A stretch of DNA of 64,000 bases from Siphonodentalium dalli (lineage: Eukaryota > Mollusca > Scaphopoda > Gadilida > Siphonodentaliidae). Positions 21,160 through 32,727 of this stretch are shown one piece after another. The first letter of the stretch is position 1. Every line of letters begins with the position of its first letter. The DNA is taken from contig CP136063.1 in the NCBI GenBank assembly GCA_032622095.1, forward strand, positions 114,532,723-114,596,722. Direction: 5' to 3'. Under the pieces are notes generated by a model. It did no database searches. It was not told where the DNA came from and worked only from the letters and a program-made list of their open reading frames with translations. Made by a program: the position numbers and the translations under genes.

Positions 21160-21690
21160 ATTATGTGGTCACCTGGCAACTATTATGGTGAAATCACTTG
21201 TCGCGCGAGGGTGTGGTGTTAGGCGTGATTACCCATCAATTTATATAATTAATAATCGACTAATGACCTTGGTGCAGCAGTCAGTCACTGGTCATGGGGA
21301 TAGTGACCCCCCATTTAGTTCACCAGACTGCGATATTGTCCTTTAGTACGGAGTCTCTTCGATGAGACAGTACTAGGCATGTTCTTTCAAGGGGTTTGTC
21401 GGATCCAGTTTACGGCGTTTGTATATCAGTGTACTTTTAGGAGAAGGAAATTACCGTCTGCGGATTATGACTAATTGGGCAGGTTATTGATTACAGAAAG
21501 GCAAGCAATACAACTCTGAACATTTATTTTAACTAGTTTTAATCGAACAATTAAACGCTGAACCACAATTTTAACTGACGTGGATGTCCATCTTTACAAG
21601 TTAGACAACATGATTGCAAAACATTTATCAAAACTCTGGTGGAAGTCAGACGCAGCATTTACACTTTGAAAGTTGCTAATATTTTTGTGG
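21160..21690. other. non-coding, nothing recognised
   Basis: No ORF, exon or repeat that I could match elsewhere in the window. Confidence 0.35.
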
Positions 21691-21967
21691 CATATTAAAG
21701 ATACGGGCGGCGTTGGTGGTGGGTATGCTGTTAAAATATTTACCTCCGTCAAAAACCGCCATAAACAGAAGGAATACTTTGTTCGTATGCCAATCAGAAA
21801 TATGGCATAAACAGTATGTTATTGTCAATTTGTTCCCCTTTGTTATGTAAACAAAAGCAAAAAAAATGTTACGTTACCTGGCTTTTGTTTAGATCCGGAT
21901 ATGGTAAACATAAAGAGCGTTATTTGTCACTGTTTTCCTGATATGGAAATAATAAAGAGCGTTTATA

Positions 21968-22118
21968 TCATTTTTGTGTGATTAACCAATAGAATTGCAC
22001 TGTGTTATGTAAACAGAAGCACAACTTCTTGTAACACGAGCATTTCCTGATATGGAAATAATAAAGAGCGTTTATATTATTTTTGTGTGATTAACCAATA
22101 GAATTGTGCTGTGTTATG
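21968..22118 (+). repeat. 109-bp tandem duplication
   Basis: gtgtgattaaccaatagaat ... ctgtgttatg starts at 21976 and again 109 bp later. The first unit continues into taaacagaagcacaacttct, while the second is interrupted by the hAT element and resumes at 22966 with the same sequence. Confidence 0.85.
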
Positions 22119-22957
22119 CAGGGTTGGCTGATTTAAATAAAAAAAATCATTGATTTATAAATCAATTTTTTTTAAATGATTGCAAAATGCAATATCTAAC
22201 CAGGTTTTTTGTTAACTATAACATGATTATGATTAAACAACATACAAAATGGATAAAAGATATGAAAATGTGCAGTAATTGTCAACCCTATAGAAACAGG
22301 CATACTGCATGGTACCGTGATTACTGCTCCAGCAACGGCCTGTTCCGCTTATTTGTAACTACAATCAGATTCAGCACTCCTCATTACACTATTAAATTTC
22401 CTTTCCTTTTCTGATTGCCATACATGTAAATGCCAACCGAGTAATTCTACCATATACTCTGCCATCTAAACTACTCTAATTGTCTAATGTCCATACTTGA
22501 TACATGTATATGGTGTGATTACATGTATGTCCTCAAGTCACCGAGGAGCAAAGGTGATTGAAAATATATTCAGTTCTCAACTAAAATTTACTAAATTTAG
22601 TAGTAAATCTTTAAGCACAGGTCTACCTATCCAGATATCACAACATTGGAACTCACATGGACCTAGTGTATGCACAATTAAAGTACATGGTTGCTATATC
22701 TGTACTGCCATGATATTTGTGCTTGATACATGTAGTTACACAAAAAATAATAAATAATAATAGAATTTTTATTAATCCAGCCTTGGATATAATAAGCAAC
22801 ACCTGTTAGAACCTTCATTTATCAAAGACATTGCACAATTGCATATTTACATAACAATTAGAAAAAAAATCGATTTAAATCAAATAAATCTGATCTAAAT
22901 CAAATAAATCGATTTTTTTTATTTATTTAAAAAAAATCAAAAAAATCACCAACCCTG
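22119..22957. mobile_element. hAT-type MITE with exact 8-bp TSD
   Basis: Ends CAGGGTTGG and CCAACCCTG, with AT-rich subterminal inverted arms (gatttaaataaaaaaaatca). Exact duplication gtgttatg at 22111-22118 and 22958-22965. 839 bp, no coding region. CAGGG ends and 8-bp TSD are hAT hallmarks. Confidence 0.9.
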
Positions 22958-23329
22958 GTGTTATGTAAACAGAAGCACAACTTCTGTAACACGAGCAGGC
23001 TCTTGTTTACATACACCATCATACGTCTTGACGACAATATACTGTTTACGCGCTGATTAAGTTGGCATATGAGCGGAACTGTATATATTTTGGTGTTCCT
23101 TCTGTTGATGGCGATTTGAACAATATTTCTGCAACGAACGCCGCCCGTGCCTTTAAAGCATGGCATATTGGCATTACTTGCCTTATATGTTAATTTGTGT
23201 GGTGGTGTGTTGGAGATGGGAAAAGCATTATCAATGTTTTGCAGTACGGTAGGCCAATAAAGATTTGCGCAACCTTATACATGAGTTCAAATTAGCTATA
23301 GGCAGCACCGATAATAACATTAGGGAACC

Positions 23330-23643
23330 TTACATAATATTATCATTACTCACGCCCATCGCAAGTTTATCACTGTAGGCTTGGTGTAGTTTTCTTAATC
23401 AAGATTTGTTCGAAAATCACCTAAGATCAAATCCTTTATGTACATGTGGAACGGAAGAAACCGGCAACACATTTTCTATTTCATTGTCCGATATACCGGA
23501 AACAACGAAAGGAATGCTTCTCTGGAACATTTAGAAATTTGACTCTCGAGACTGCACTTAAAGGGGCAACCACAAAAACCTTAATTGAAAACATATCTAA
23601 CTTAAAAATAGTTCAGAAATTTATAACAGAACGTTTTTCCAAT
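23330..23643 (+). pseudogene. decayed LINE 3' coding fragment
   Basis: In two shifted frames this region reads NQDLFENHLRSNPLCTCGTE and then THFLFHCPIYRKQRKECF, the Cys/His cluster (C-x-C...H...C) found after the RT domain of many non-LTR elements. The final ORF is 66 codons ending ITERFSN. A frameshift between the two parts and stops upstream show it is dead. It lies in the long intron of the plus-strand gene. Confidence 0.65.
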
Positions 23644-23760
23644 TAAAATTATGAAGGAGCAGCCATTAATGATATGACAAGCGACATCAAAGTATTAAGT
23701 GCATCAATTACATAAAGTGCTCTCATTGTTTTCATTCAATCCAAATTAACACATGAAAAA

Positions 23761-24082
23761 TTAACGTATAAATTCCCTGCCTCTAAGAAGCACAACTGAG
23801 TCAAATTGAGATATGGCCACTCGTGGAGACGGCAAATATAATGTTTGACCACCAGAGCAATCACATTGCAATTGTCTAGTCTTAAATGTCTTAATTTCGC
23901 GAATACATGCTATAACAAAACGAATAGCTGTGTACCATTTATGATACGATGCAATTGGCCTGGGATATATCATTTTGGAGAAGTAAATTGCGATATATTT
24001 GCAATGTGAGTATCCACAGTATAAGAAAAGGTAATCTGCAAAATATGAACACAAATAATATCCAAATAAAATCAAAACCGAA
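23761..24082. other. non-coding, unassigned
   Basis: A 104-codon minus-strand ORF exists (Met at 24075) but its composition is Tyr/Cys-rich and unlike known domains; I do not call it. Confidence 0.3.
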
Positions 24083-24245
24083 AAGGGTACTGTACACTAA
24101 ATCTGGCCATTAATATGGGGGCACCTTATTTTATATTCAACAGAATATATGCAACAAATAAATTAATTTGAGCCAAAAATGAGTACAAAATACACTTATG
24201 TGCTCTATGAACGTTGCAAACAACATGGCAATAATTGTAATGAAC
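24083..24245. repeat. dispersed repeat, copy of 14678-14840
   Basis: Same ordered motifs as the copy at 14678; diverged by small indels. Confidence 0.6.
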
Positions 24246-25380
24246 AATAATTCATTTTCCTTATTGTTCCTATGTTGTTTACATCGTCCAAGCTCCATAG
24301 AACACATGGGTATATTGGTCACTAAACGATGCTTCTATAAATTGATTCATGCTTTGCATATACATGTATACATTATGTTGAGTATAAAAGGGGATGATTC
24401 CATATTATGGTACAATAAAGTAATCCAGCTACAAAAATGCTGTACGTGACACACGGTGTTGCGTGGTGTTTGAAAGCCTTATCTACTCAGAATGCAACAG
24501 ACTAATTCAATTCGGCTGTAAACAGTTACTGCTACAATATTGTCATGCAAAGTCTACTTCCCACCTCTTTTGAACATTGCTTCATAATACTCTCTACCTG
24601 CCAAGGCCATGTAAGGGAACATTGACCTTATGTCAGTTATGTTTATCCTTTGATATATGCAGTCGTTTTACGACTTTTGGGGCAGCATCATATTATTCCG
24701 GTGATATTTGAGATTGATATCCGAACAAAGTCTGTCTATATTTTAATATTCTTTCTTAACTGTTATGGCGGTTTTAACAGCAATATTCACCGCCAACACT
24801 TTAATATCCGTAACTGTAATAGAGTAATTCAATTGAAACCCGATTACCTTCTCCGTAATATTAAGCACGGATTCACAGACAGAATGAGTAAATTAATGCA
24901 ACATACCCGTATAAGCACATCATCTTTGCGATTGGGGGGGGGGGGGGGGGGGGGGGCATTAAGCAGAACATATTAGCAGCATGGAATATTTTGTGCGCAT
25001 ATACAGTATTCAAGACACATCAAATAACAGGCTCACTTTTCAATAAAATTTCACTTTTATGAAAGCCCCAGAGTGGACACAAGCATGCTTTCCACACAAT
25101 GATAACTCCCATTCCAGTTGCGTCTAAGATAGATGATCTTGGTTCAATATCACTTCTTTTTTTTACATTGTTCGTGGCTGTTAATACGTTAGTAACATGG
25201 AATAGTCACAAGACTGAAGTCCTTTCTGTGTCAGATTTTCACTTATCAAAGAAATTTGTCAACATATTACCGGATGTGTACACATTTTGGATAAACACTT
25301 AAAGTTGCCCCTTCAATAACTCATATTGGTCGACGTATATACATTATGTAACCGTCGAGTGCATCAACATATTTAGATTG
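24246..25380. other. intronic, non-coding
   Basis: No exon found. Contains the poly(G) run at 24936-24956. Confidence 0.35.
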
Positions 25381-25383
25381 CAC

Positions 25384-25909
25384 CACGCGTGAATGCTACA
25401 CTGTTCTATCTGCAACATAGACCGCATAGCTGAATGTAAGATGCCAACTTTGTTCGTGCTAAACTGTTCTATCTGTGCGCCGGCAGAAAATCCTCATTTT
25501 ATTAAATAATACAACAGCTACATATATACAACTTATAACGAATACGAAACACATATGTACTTGAAGCTATTTAAATGTATTGTATGTGTTATAGCGGAGA
25601 AAAATTGCCATTCTGAGTACATTTCAGTCGAAAAATATTAGCGATGTGTTTTCAAGCAGGCCATTCGTCAATATTGCTCACGTGGTCAAATTCGATGTGT
25701 TTCATTGGTTGAGCACATAGAACAGTTAAGCACTCACAAATTTGTCATTTTTGCAGTTAATACAAATTTGCATGATGTTTTACACTGAATTGAACCATCA
25801 TATACCAGATATTTTTGTACCATCTGACGCAGAAAGACCAGGCAATTCCAACGATACCAAAAACTCATTTTTCACAAAAAAGCAGATAGAACACTTTAGC
25901 ACTGATGTG
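25384..25909. mobile_element. possible nested inverted-repeat elements (CTGTTCTA ends)
   Basis: Outer pair gaatgctacactgttctatc / agatagaacactttagcac and inner pair cgtgctaaactgttctat / catagaacagttaagcac are inverted. This looks like one element inside another of the same family. No TSD resolved. Confidence 0.45.
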
Positions 25910-26292
25910 TCGATTTTCCTTGCATAACTCGCAACTGTCCTCGCAATTAGATATGAAATTTTTGCCCAGAACTGCTTGTTATCGAATTAGGTGAATATCA
26001 CTTAAATTTGCCCTTAAACCGAGTTATATCATTTTATGACATCACCTTTCTGAGTAGTATCATTTTACGACTTCACAAATCGGAGTAATATGGTTTTACG
26101 ACATGCCGTAATTCTATCTCACTGCTAACTCGCTCGTCGAAATCAGACACTTCAACTTCAAATTAGGCAACAAATTCGGATGAAGTGAGTTCCGATTCTG
26201 CTAAATAATATGTAGACATAGATTTGTGTGACGTTGCTCATTTGAAAGAGTTATCAATATACTGTTACTAAGAGGCAATCTAATTAATAAAT

Positions 26293-26416
26293 AGGATATT
26301 TCTTGGTTGTTTTAATATTATTGGCCTGATATCAGTCCTCGGTATCCTCATATCAGCCTTCGGTCTCAGGCTGATCTGATATTGGGCAAATAATATCAAA
26401 CCAACCAAGTAATATC
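26293..26416. repeat. 124-bp palindrome
   Basis: aggatatttcttggttg ... caaccaagtaatatcct form long arms with ctgatatcag/ctgatctgatat inside. Likely a small MITE, 270 bp before the exon at 26689. Confidence 0.65.
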
Positions 26417-26688
26417 CTCTAAACATTGCTCATTTGAAACCCCAAATTATGTATATATAATTTTGAAGGAGAGATATCAAAATCTACTTTTAATACACAG
26501 AAAATTATTCATCCCTATAAGGCTAAAATCTGGACATCAAGTCCACCATACTTTGACGTAAACCAGTATTACCATGTCCCTACCGATTTCACTCACTGGT
26601 TTACGTCGAAGGAAACGTGGACTAGTAAATAACATTCCCATAATAACATGTATCCTCTTAATGAAACGTTATGCATAATTACCTGCAG

Positions 26689-27055
26689 AGAACGAAAATG
26701 GTGACGAAAAAGGGAATGAAAAACTCCAGTCCCTGATTTCTAAATATAGAAGTTATGGCGACCAAGGTGGTCTCTATCCAGAACGGCGTGTGAAACCGCT
26801 CTCTCCTTCTTCTTCAAAAATGGGAATGGTCACGAGGGGAAGGAGCTTCGGACCATCAGCTCCCAAAGATGAGGTGAGTTCAAATGACGACGACAGAAGT
26901 TCGTGTAATGGTGCTAAGTCTGCTGACAGGGAGAGTGTTCATAGCAATGGGGTCAGCGGGAATGGTGTGGAGGACTCACATGGATGCCACAGTGGAAGCA
27001 ATGGGGGTGGTGATGATGACCAAGAGTTGAATGACATCAATGCTCTCATTCAAAA
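26689..27055 (+). CDS. large internal exon, low-complexity Ser/Gly/Asp-rich segment
   Basis: The longest exon of the plus-strand gene (367 nt) follows acctgcag and ends CAA AA|gtgagt. It encodes (K)NENGDEKGNEKLQSLISKY, then a Ser/Pro/Arg-rich part (RRVKPLSPSSSK), then an acidic Ser/Asn/Gly-rich part (SNGVSGNGVEDSHGC), ending ELNDINALIQ. No recognised domain and no membrane segment; it looks intrinsically disordered with a possible short helix at the end. It leaves two bases (AA), which fit two different downstream acceptors (28397 and 32625), each completing a Lys codon. Codon use and a single long open frame amid stop-rich introns support a real exon. Confidence 0.7.
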
Positions 27056-27404
27056 GTGAGTTGCTATTTTTAGTAAATGTGTGTCTTTTTTTACAATCTA
27101 GTTTGCAGTGATTTTAACCAGTGAACATTGGCAACTCTGTTTAAGTGAATGAAAATTGAAGGTGATAATCACTTACCGAATGTGCAAAGCCATTGGAGCA
27201 TTTGATCTCTATTTTCTTTCAATTCTTTTTATAGTCAGATACTTAATGAATAATTAATTGGTTCCCATTGATTCATTTGTAGGGTTGTTCTAATGATAAT
27301 TTAAAAAACACCCTTAGGCTCTTCAATGAAATTATTAGCTGAACATCCCTGCACATGAATATGAGGTTTCTCTGTCTTGTGTCTGATTATAGTATCTGAT
27401 TATC

Positions 27405-27858
27405 CAAGCCTGCAAATTGTATGTCTGTCATTTGCAGCATGAGGTCCCCAGAGGGTGAATTTAGAGATGCTATCCCGCATAATGGGCTAGCATCACCAAA
27501 TTCACCCTCTGGGAACCTAATTCTGCTTAGGCCCTCAACTGCTATGGTAAACCTAGGACCAGATTGTAGTTCCCCAGTTGAGGATGGTGATGTTCACCCA
27601 TCATTGGGCACCTCGATTATGCATTTTATCTCCTGTAAATTAGGGGATATAGATACTTCCCAGAAGGGAAAACGTAAATAAAAACAATTTTAATTTGATA
27701 CTATAATTACTTCCCTGAAGATGAGGCCTAAAGCAGAATGAGGTCTCAGGGGGGTGAATTTGGTGATTCTAGCTAGCCCACTGTGCGGGATAGCATCACT
27801 AAAGTCACCCTCTGTGGACCTCCTTCTGCAAATGACGGACACGCTATTTGAAGGCTTG
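27405..27858. mobile_element. CAAGCC-family hairpin MITE
   Basis: Ends caagcctgcaaattg and ctatttgaaggcttg; flanks tgattatc and ttactatc share 6 of 8 bases, a worn TSD. Lies 350 bp after the exon ending at 27055. Confidence 0.7.
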
Positions 27859-28068
27859 TTACTATCTCTACAACTGAATAAGGGAACATACTGCTGTAGA
27901 ATGTTAAAACTGAGTGAGAAAAGTTGTTCAATGTTCATTTTTTTTCATGTTTTAACACCATTAATTATTTATTGTCTGCTTCTTGTTGAGTGAATTTTAA
28001 ATAGTTGATAACTTATGGTGTTCCCATCTATAACAAGTGCACATTCAGGTTTCATCTGATCAGGTCTA

Positions 28069-28222
28069 CAGTAATGCCCTAAATAATCGACTCGTTAACC
28101 CCATCAGAATTATGGATAATTTTCAGGATTTAGTCGGAAATATGGCTTGTTTCCGACTAAATCCTGAAAAGTTACCCATAATTCTACTGTGGTTAAGAAG
28201 TTGATTATTTAGGGCATTACTG
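28069..28222. mobile_element. TA-flanked palindromic MITE, short form
   Basis: Same ends as 15144 (cagtaatgccctaaataatc) with TA flanks; the central ccattcatc..gatgaatgg part is deleted, leaving 154 bp. Confidence 0.8.
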
Positions 28223-28396
28223 TACATGATATTGACTGCATTGACTGGCTTACTCCAAAGGATTCGCTATTGGTGAAAAAATAGCAAGGTACAAAGCTCA
28301 TTGTTTGAAAACTAAACATACATTTGGCATTTATAAAACATATATAACTCTCTAAAATTGTTTCTTTTTTTCCTACCAATTATTGAGTTTTTTTAG

Positions 28397-28478
28397 GCAA
28401 TCTGATTTCATGATTTCTAGTCTTGATACGATGCCAAATGCACCTCAATTGCCACCAAACCTGGATGTGTATTTGTGA
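28397..28478 (+). CDS. possible alternative last exon
   Basis: After a T-rich tract (gagtttttttag) an 82-nt stretch continues the frame of the exon ending at 27055: AA+G gives Lys, then QSDFMISSLDTMPNAPQLP, ending NLDVYL and TGA. The phase fits and the peptide looks protein-like (Pro-rich, no low-complexity bias), giving a C-terminus different from the 32625 exon. No obvious poly(A) signal was identified. It could be a real alternative end, the only end, or chance; RNA data would decide. Confidence 0.4.
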
Positions 28479-28602
28479 GAAATAGTGATGAGCTGATAAT
28501 TGAACTCGGCATTGACAAATATCAGGTTAAAATCAGTTGAAAATCAATGGAGGTGAACATCGCCTTGTGCCGGTTGCATGTATGTTAACACCAAGATTTT
28601 AA

Positions 28603-29028
28603 CACTTCCATGACTGGAGCTTCCTGACATTTTGCAAAAACCCTGTATCACTGCATTCTCTTATATATGCGAGTCTCACATAGGGAGCCTCGCATATGTA
28701 AGAGAATACATTGGCCTAACAATATTTACCTTACCTTGTAAGCCAGTGCGTTCTCTTATATATGTGAGGCTCCCTACTCACAGGTGCCTAATAATCGTGA
28801 TGGCCTAATAATAGTGATGGGTGGGAATTTAGGCTGAAATTAATAACAGTAATGGCAATTTCACTCTATGTCTCAATGTTAAATAATAGTGAACATTGGG
28901 AATTTTATCTAAAATTAATAATCGTGCTGACACTATTATTAGGCACCTGCGAGTATGGGAGACACGCAACTATGGGAGACTCGCATATATAAGATATATT
29001 CACAAGCACAACTCCCATTATGAAAGGG
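28603..29028. mobile_element. TTAA-type double-hairpin MITE carrying a nested element
   Basis: TTAA at 28599-28602 and 29029-29032; ends cacttccatgactggagct and actcccattatgaaaggg. Its second hairpin is interrupted by a separate inverted-repeat element (about 28777-28954). Confidence 0.75.
28777..28954. mobile_element. nested inverted-repeat element (CAGGTGCCTAATAAT ends)
   Basis: Ends actcacaggtgcctaataat and attattaggcacctgcgagt are inverted; inside, taataatagtg-type motifs repeat. TA may flank both sides, suggesting a TA target. It splits a hairpin of the host MITE. Confidence 0.6.
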
Positions 29029-29437
29029 TTAATAAGTGTATTTTCTAATATAGGAACTCTGAAATTGAATGTGTAATATGGTGTAGACTCGGGTTATATT
29101 TGCTGGTTAGGTAATCAGACATGAGCAAATTTTGGCATTCATATGGTCCAGCATGCGAGACAATTATGGTGAGGCCATACACAGTCAATTTCCCATTTCT
29201 CAGGTTAAAAAATTTTGAAAAGCATGAGTATGGTTTTTATTTATTTTTTATTTCTGGGGCACATGCCAATGAAACAGTCCCCTGCATTGGTTAGCTCTGA
29301 GTTTAATTTCAGTTGCCTGTGGCCATTATTTAAATACCCAAACAGATGTGCTTAAGATTTAGTTGATATATTCCATTTGGTTTATTATACTTGTACCCCC
29401 ATAACAAACTTATTGGGGGGGGGGGGGGGTATATTAA

Positions 29438-29554
29438 CCCTTTCAGTGCCAAGTCCGATTTTTGTATCAATCCATATTTCCTTGATAATTTTTCAAATTT
29501 ATTGATTATAATAATGTGATACATTGATGGAAAGAGCTCTTGGCACTGAAAGGG
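29438..29554. mobile_element. TTAA-type MITE, collapsed form
   Basis: ccctttcagtgccaag ... ggaaagagctc then directly tggcactgaaaggg, with TTAA on both sides. It equals the left arm of the full palindrome at 40358 plus only the last bases of the right arm. Confidence 0.8.
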
Positions 29555-29726
29555 TTAATCAGCTTGTCTGTCCGGCCATCCATGGATCCAACTTTTAGAA
29601 ACTTGGCATAAATATTTAGTCTCATGAGAATTTTTTAACCTGTGCACCTGCGATTATGAGATCCGTTCGACTTTCTTTAGTAGAGTTTTCGCCCACTTTT
29701 TGACTTAACACATGTTTCAACATAGA

Positions 29727-29857
29727 TACCAATTACTAGACCAAGTCTTCTTGAACAAAACAGCTTATCGTATCGGTTGGGCTGATGCTGCTTTTTGGAC
29801 CGAGTCCCATCCCATTACTCTTCTATATGGACCGAGAAGACTTGGTCTACCAATTAC
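29727..29857. repeat. inverted repeat around accaagtcttct
   Basis: agaccaagtcttctt and aagacttggtct form arms about 100 bp apart; an ORF across it is not convincing. Confidence 0.45.
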
Positions 29858-30071
29858 AGTAATGAGTCCGAAGTTTGAATCGGGGGAAATGAGTCTGTTC
29901 GATCTCACTTTTATAAAAAATGTACGACAATTATTTCTTACCGATTGAGAATTGATCGCGAATAAAAAGGTTGCACATGCGGCGGGGTTTCGGGATCATG
30001 TGCGCGGGCCTGAGAAACGGGAATTTGACTTTGTGTGGCCAAAACACTATAAACAGGATGACAAAACTTAA

Positions 30072-30327
30072 ACCTTCCAAGACTGGAGCTTCGTGAAATT
30101 TTTTCGAAAAGCCTATACCAATGCATTCTCTTATATATGTGAGTCTCCTATAGGGAGCCTCACATATATAAGAGAATGCATTGGCCTAACAATATTTACC
30201 TTGACCTTGTAAGCCAGTTAATTCTCTTATATATGTGAGGCTCCCTATGGGAGACTTGCATATATAAGAGAATGCACTGGCACATGATCTTTAATGCTGC
30301 ACCAGTGCAGCTCCAGTCGTGAAAGGG
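30072..30327. mobile_element. TTAA-type double-hairpin MITE
   Basis: Left TTAA at 30068-30071, right flank TTAC. Both internal hairpins (ttctcttatatatgtgag arms) intact; a clear reference copy of the family. Confidence 0.8.
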
Positions 30328-31045
30328 TTACGAACTCATGATTACCTGAATTCTGTATTTGGACAAATTTGTCAGTTGCTTTCTGGTGGCTGGTGGTTTT
30401 TATGTGCAGTGGAGAGATTTCCTGGTGAAATTAACCCACTGTGCTGTCGTTCCGTAAAACGTTGTGAAATGGCTTAGCGCTGGCTGAAATAACTGCAAGC
30501 CCAAGTAAACCAAATGATAATCGGTAATTGTGCATTCAGCCAATCTGTAATTATTCCGAGAAACTTTTTCCTTATCAGCTCATCACTAGTGGGGAATTTT
30601 TATTGGAGCACATCCCATACAGAGTTGTTCCTTAGATTACATCTGTTCCTGTATTCTGCACAATTTAGATTTTTGCAAGTATTTTGTGGTGATGGTGTTT
30701 ACCTGAGTGTCTTTGTAAATTAATGACTTCCCGTTTCAGAATAGTGCTCTCTGAAATTATAATCCATTTACCTTAAATAGCAAAAATATGTATTTCATTC
30801 ACAGTTGCTATAGAACACATTTGAATTATCTCCAAAATTCCCATGGAGGAACCACCCTCAAGGAAGGGGGAGGTAAGAACATCTGACTGTAGTATATATA
30901 CAAATTTCAGTAACTGCACTTTGGATAACACCCCCTACATTCAGTTAATGTATTTGGAGGTCAACGGGCCTATTGACAATACAAAAACGATATCTAATAA
31001 TGGCAACAATAATAATAACGTGAATACTAGAAAAGTGTTACTTAA

Positions 31046-31270
31046 CCCTTTGAGTGCCAGGGGCCGATATTATCGGCCCTAAACCTACACAATAAGTCTG
31101 TTAGAGAATATAATAAAATATATTAAAATTGTAAAAAAAAATAATAATAATTTAAGCCAATGCATTCTCTTATATATGCGAGGCGACCTATGGTCGACTC
31201 GCATATATAAGAGAATGCATTGGCACAGGGTATATGGGTTGATACAAAAATCGACCTGGCACTCAAAGGG
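31046..31270. mobile_element. TTAA-type MITE, CCCTTTGAGTGCC ends
   Basis: 225 bp with TTAA at 31042-31045 and 31271-31274. Same hairpin (aatgcattctcttatatatg arms) as the right part of the copy at 14191, which is longer on the left. Confidence 0.8.
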
Positions 31271-31302
31271 TTAAGTACTTCTCCAGAGTAAGTTTAGTTA
31301 GC

Positions 31303-31366
31303 ATTATTCATTGGTAGTACCGTTATTCATTGGTAGTACCGTTATTCATTGGTAGTACCGTTGGAA
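31303..31366 (+). repeat. 19-bp minisatellite, three units
   Basis: ttattcattggtagtaccg is repeated three times exactly. Confidence 0.85.
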
Positions 31367-31369
31367 GGA

Positions 31370-32580
31370 AAATTGCTGTGATTTGTCAGCCACGATAATT
31401 CAATATTGAAATTATTGGAGTTTTGTGGGCTTTATAATGCAAGTGCATTCACTAATGAGAAAAATGAGTTGCAAAATGAAAATTCTCAATTGTTTCTACA
31501 AACCTCTTTAAAGTTTATCACAGAAAAATAATTGAAACAGTTTTAAGAGTGCATACGTTCACTCTCTTTATGTGTGGCCAGGAATGAATAATTATATAGA
31601 TATTATTATCGCTGCCATTTTATGATTTTGTTTAATTATTTTCAATGTTTCAATGCCTCCGTTAACGGGATGTAGGGGCTGGATAAGAAGCATTGAAGTA
31701 ACTGTATAAAGTTGTTCTACTATATTAAACTGTAGATTTTATTTTAAAGCAAATCATAATTAGTTCTAATTTGAGTCATGTAACATGGCAGGCTCTTGAT
31801 TATTTTGATTCATTCTGGTTTTTTTTTAAATACTGTTTTATAATAGATAGTTCGGCTTTATTTCTCTATCTTGAAATATGTTACCTATTGTGAGCTATAA
31901 TGTTCGATATGATAAGTTTATGAATTCGGGAGAGCCATCTGGATTTGTGGCCACCACTCAGTTTACACCTTCCTTTCTAATGTATAGAAGAAAGGCACCA
32001 ACAGTGAAAGCTGATAGTCCTACATTCAATTACATGCTAACAGTAATTAATTAACTAATAAATTAGAATTAACTAAACAATATATAACACATGCACACAC
32101 TAACATTGAAGTTACCGTATTCATTTAAATTATGCTCATGGTATATTTTGCATGACAATTATTAGTTATTTTTTTTGTAAATAATAACCTCATATTCTGA
32201 CCAAAAGCTGCATTATTAGAAGCATTCTAGGATTTGTTGCACACAATTAAAATTAATCAGTTACGCCTCTGTTCTTATAAGTACCGATATTAAAAACTAG
32301 TTTATTAGTTTTAAAGTTTAGTTTGGCAATAACATCAGTATCTTTTTTATATTCCAATTACATAATTATATATGACTTCGTAATTATCAGGATAGTAATC
32401 ATTCCTGATATTGGTGAATGATAATGGTAGCTCATTCATTGATCCATATTTTATAATATATTTTTGTTTTGTGTCATTTGTCTTAAAGCTTTATAGTATG
32501 CAGTTATCAATTAATTCAAGTAATTAGTACTTTTCATCTCGGATTTCCCCCCAAGAATATGATTTGAAGTAGCATTCTCA
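31370..32580. other. intronic AT-rich sequence
   Basis: No repeat or exon recognised before the acceptor at 32624. Confidence 0.4.
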
Positions 32581-32624
32581 CCCAACCTTTATTAATATCC
32601 AACCATCTTCTCATTTATTTTCAG

Positions 32625-32727
32625 GTTTGCCAGCAAATCAAAGTCAAAACCTTCATACCACCCACCCAAAATATCCAGTCAATCAATCGCTAACATCCTG
32701 AGAAAGAAGTCTGTTCAAGCTCATTGA
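32625..32727 (+). CDS. last exon, basic Lys/Ser-rich C-terminus
   Basis: A good acceptor (catcttctcatttattttcag) precedes G that completes the Lys codon left by the exon at 27055. The frame then runs 33 codons, beginning FASKSKSKPSYHPPKISS and ending RKKSVQAH, to TGA. The tail is strongly basic and Ser-rich, matching the disordered character of the upstream exons. Other frames of the exon are also open for about 22-25 codons, so the true frame depends on which upstream exon is used; the direct join to 27055 is the simplest. Confidence 0.55.

Larger units (their letters stand above)
21699..23152. mobile_element. long-TIR TTAA-flanked element with nested hAT insertion
   Basis: About 110 bp at each end are inverted repeats (left agatacgggcggcgttggtg; right cgaacgccgcccgtgcct), with TTAA at 21695-21698 and 23153-23156. 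Inside, a 109-bp unit is duplicated (from about 21968), and a hAT-type element (22119-22957) sits in the second unit. Without that insertion the element is about 0.6 kb. No coding. Confidence 0.75.

Noticed and set aside
24650-24976. 108-codon plus ORF ending in a Gly run
   Set aside because: The tail is encoded by a poly(G) tract and the rest has no recognisable feature.
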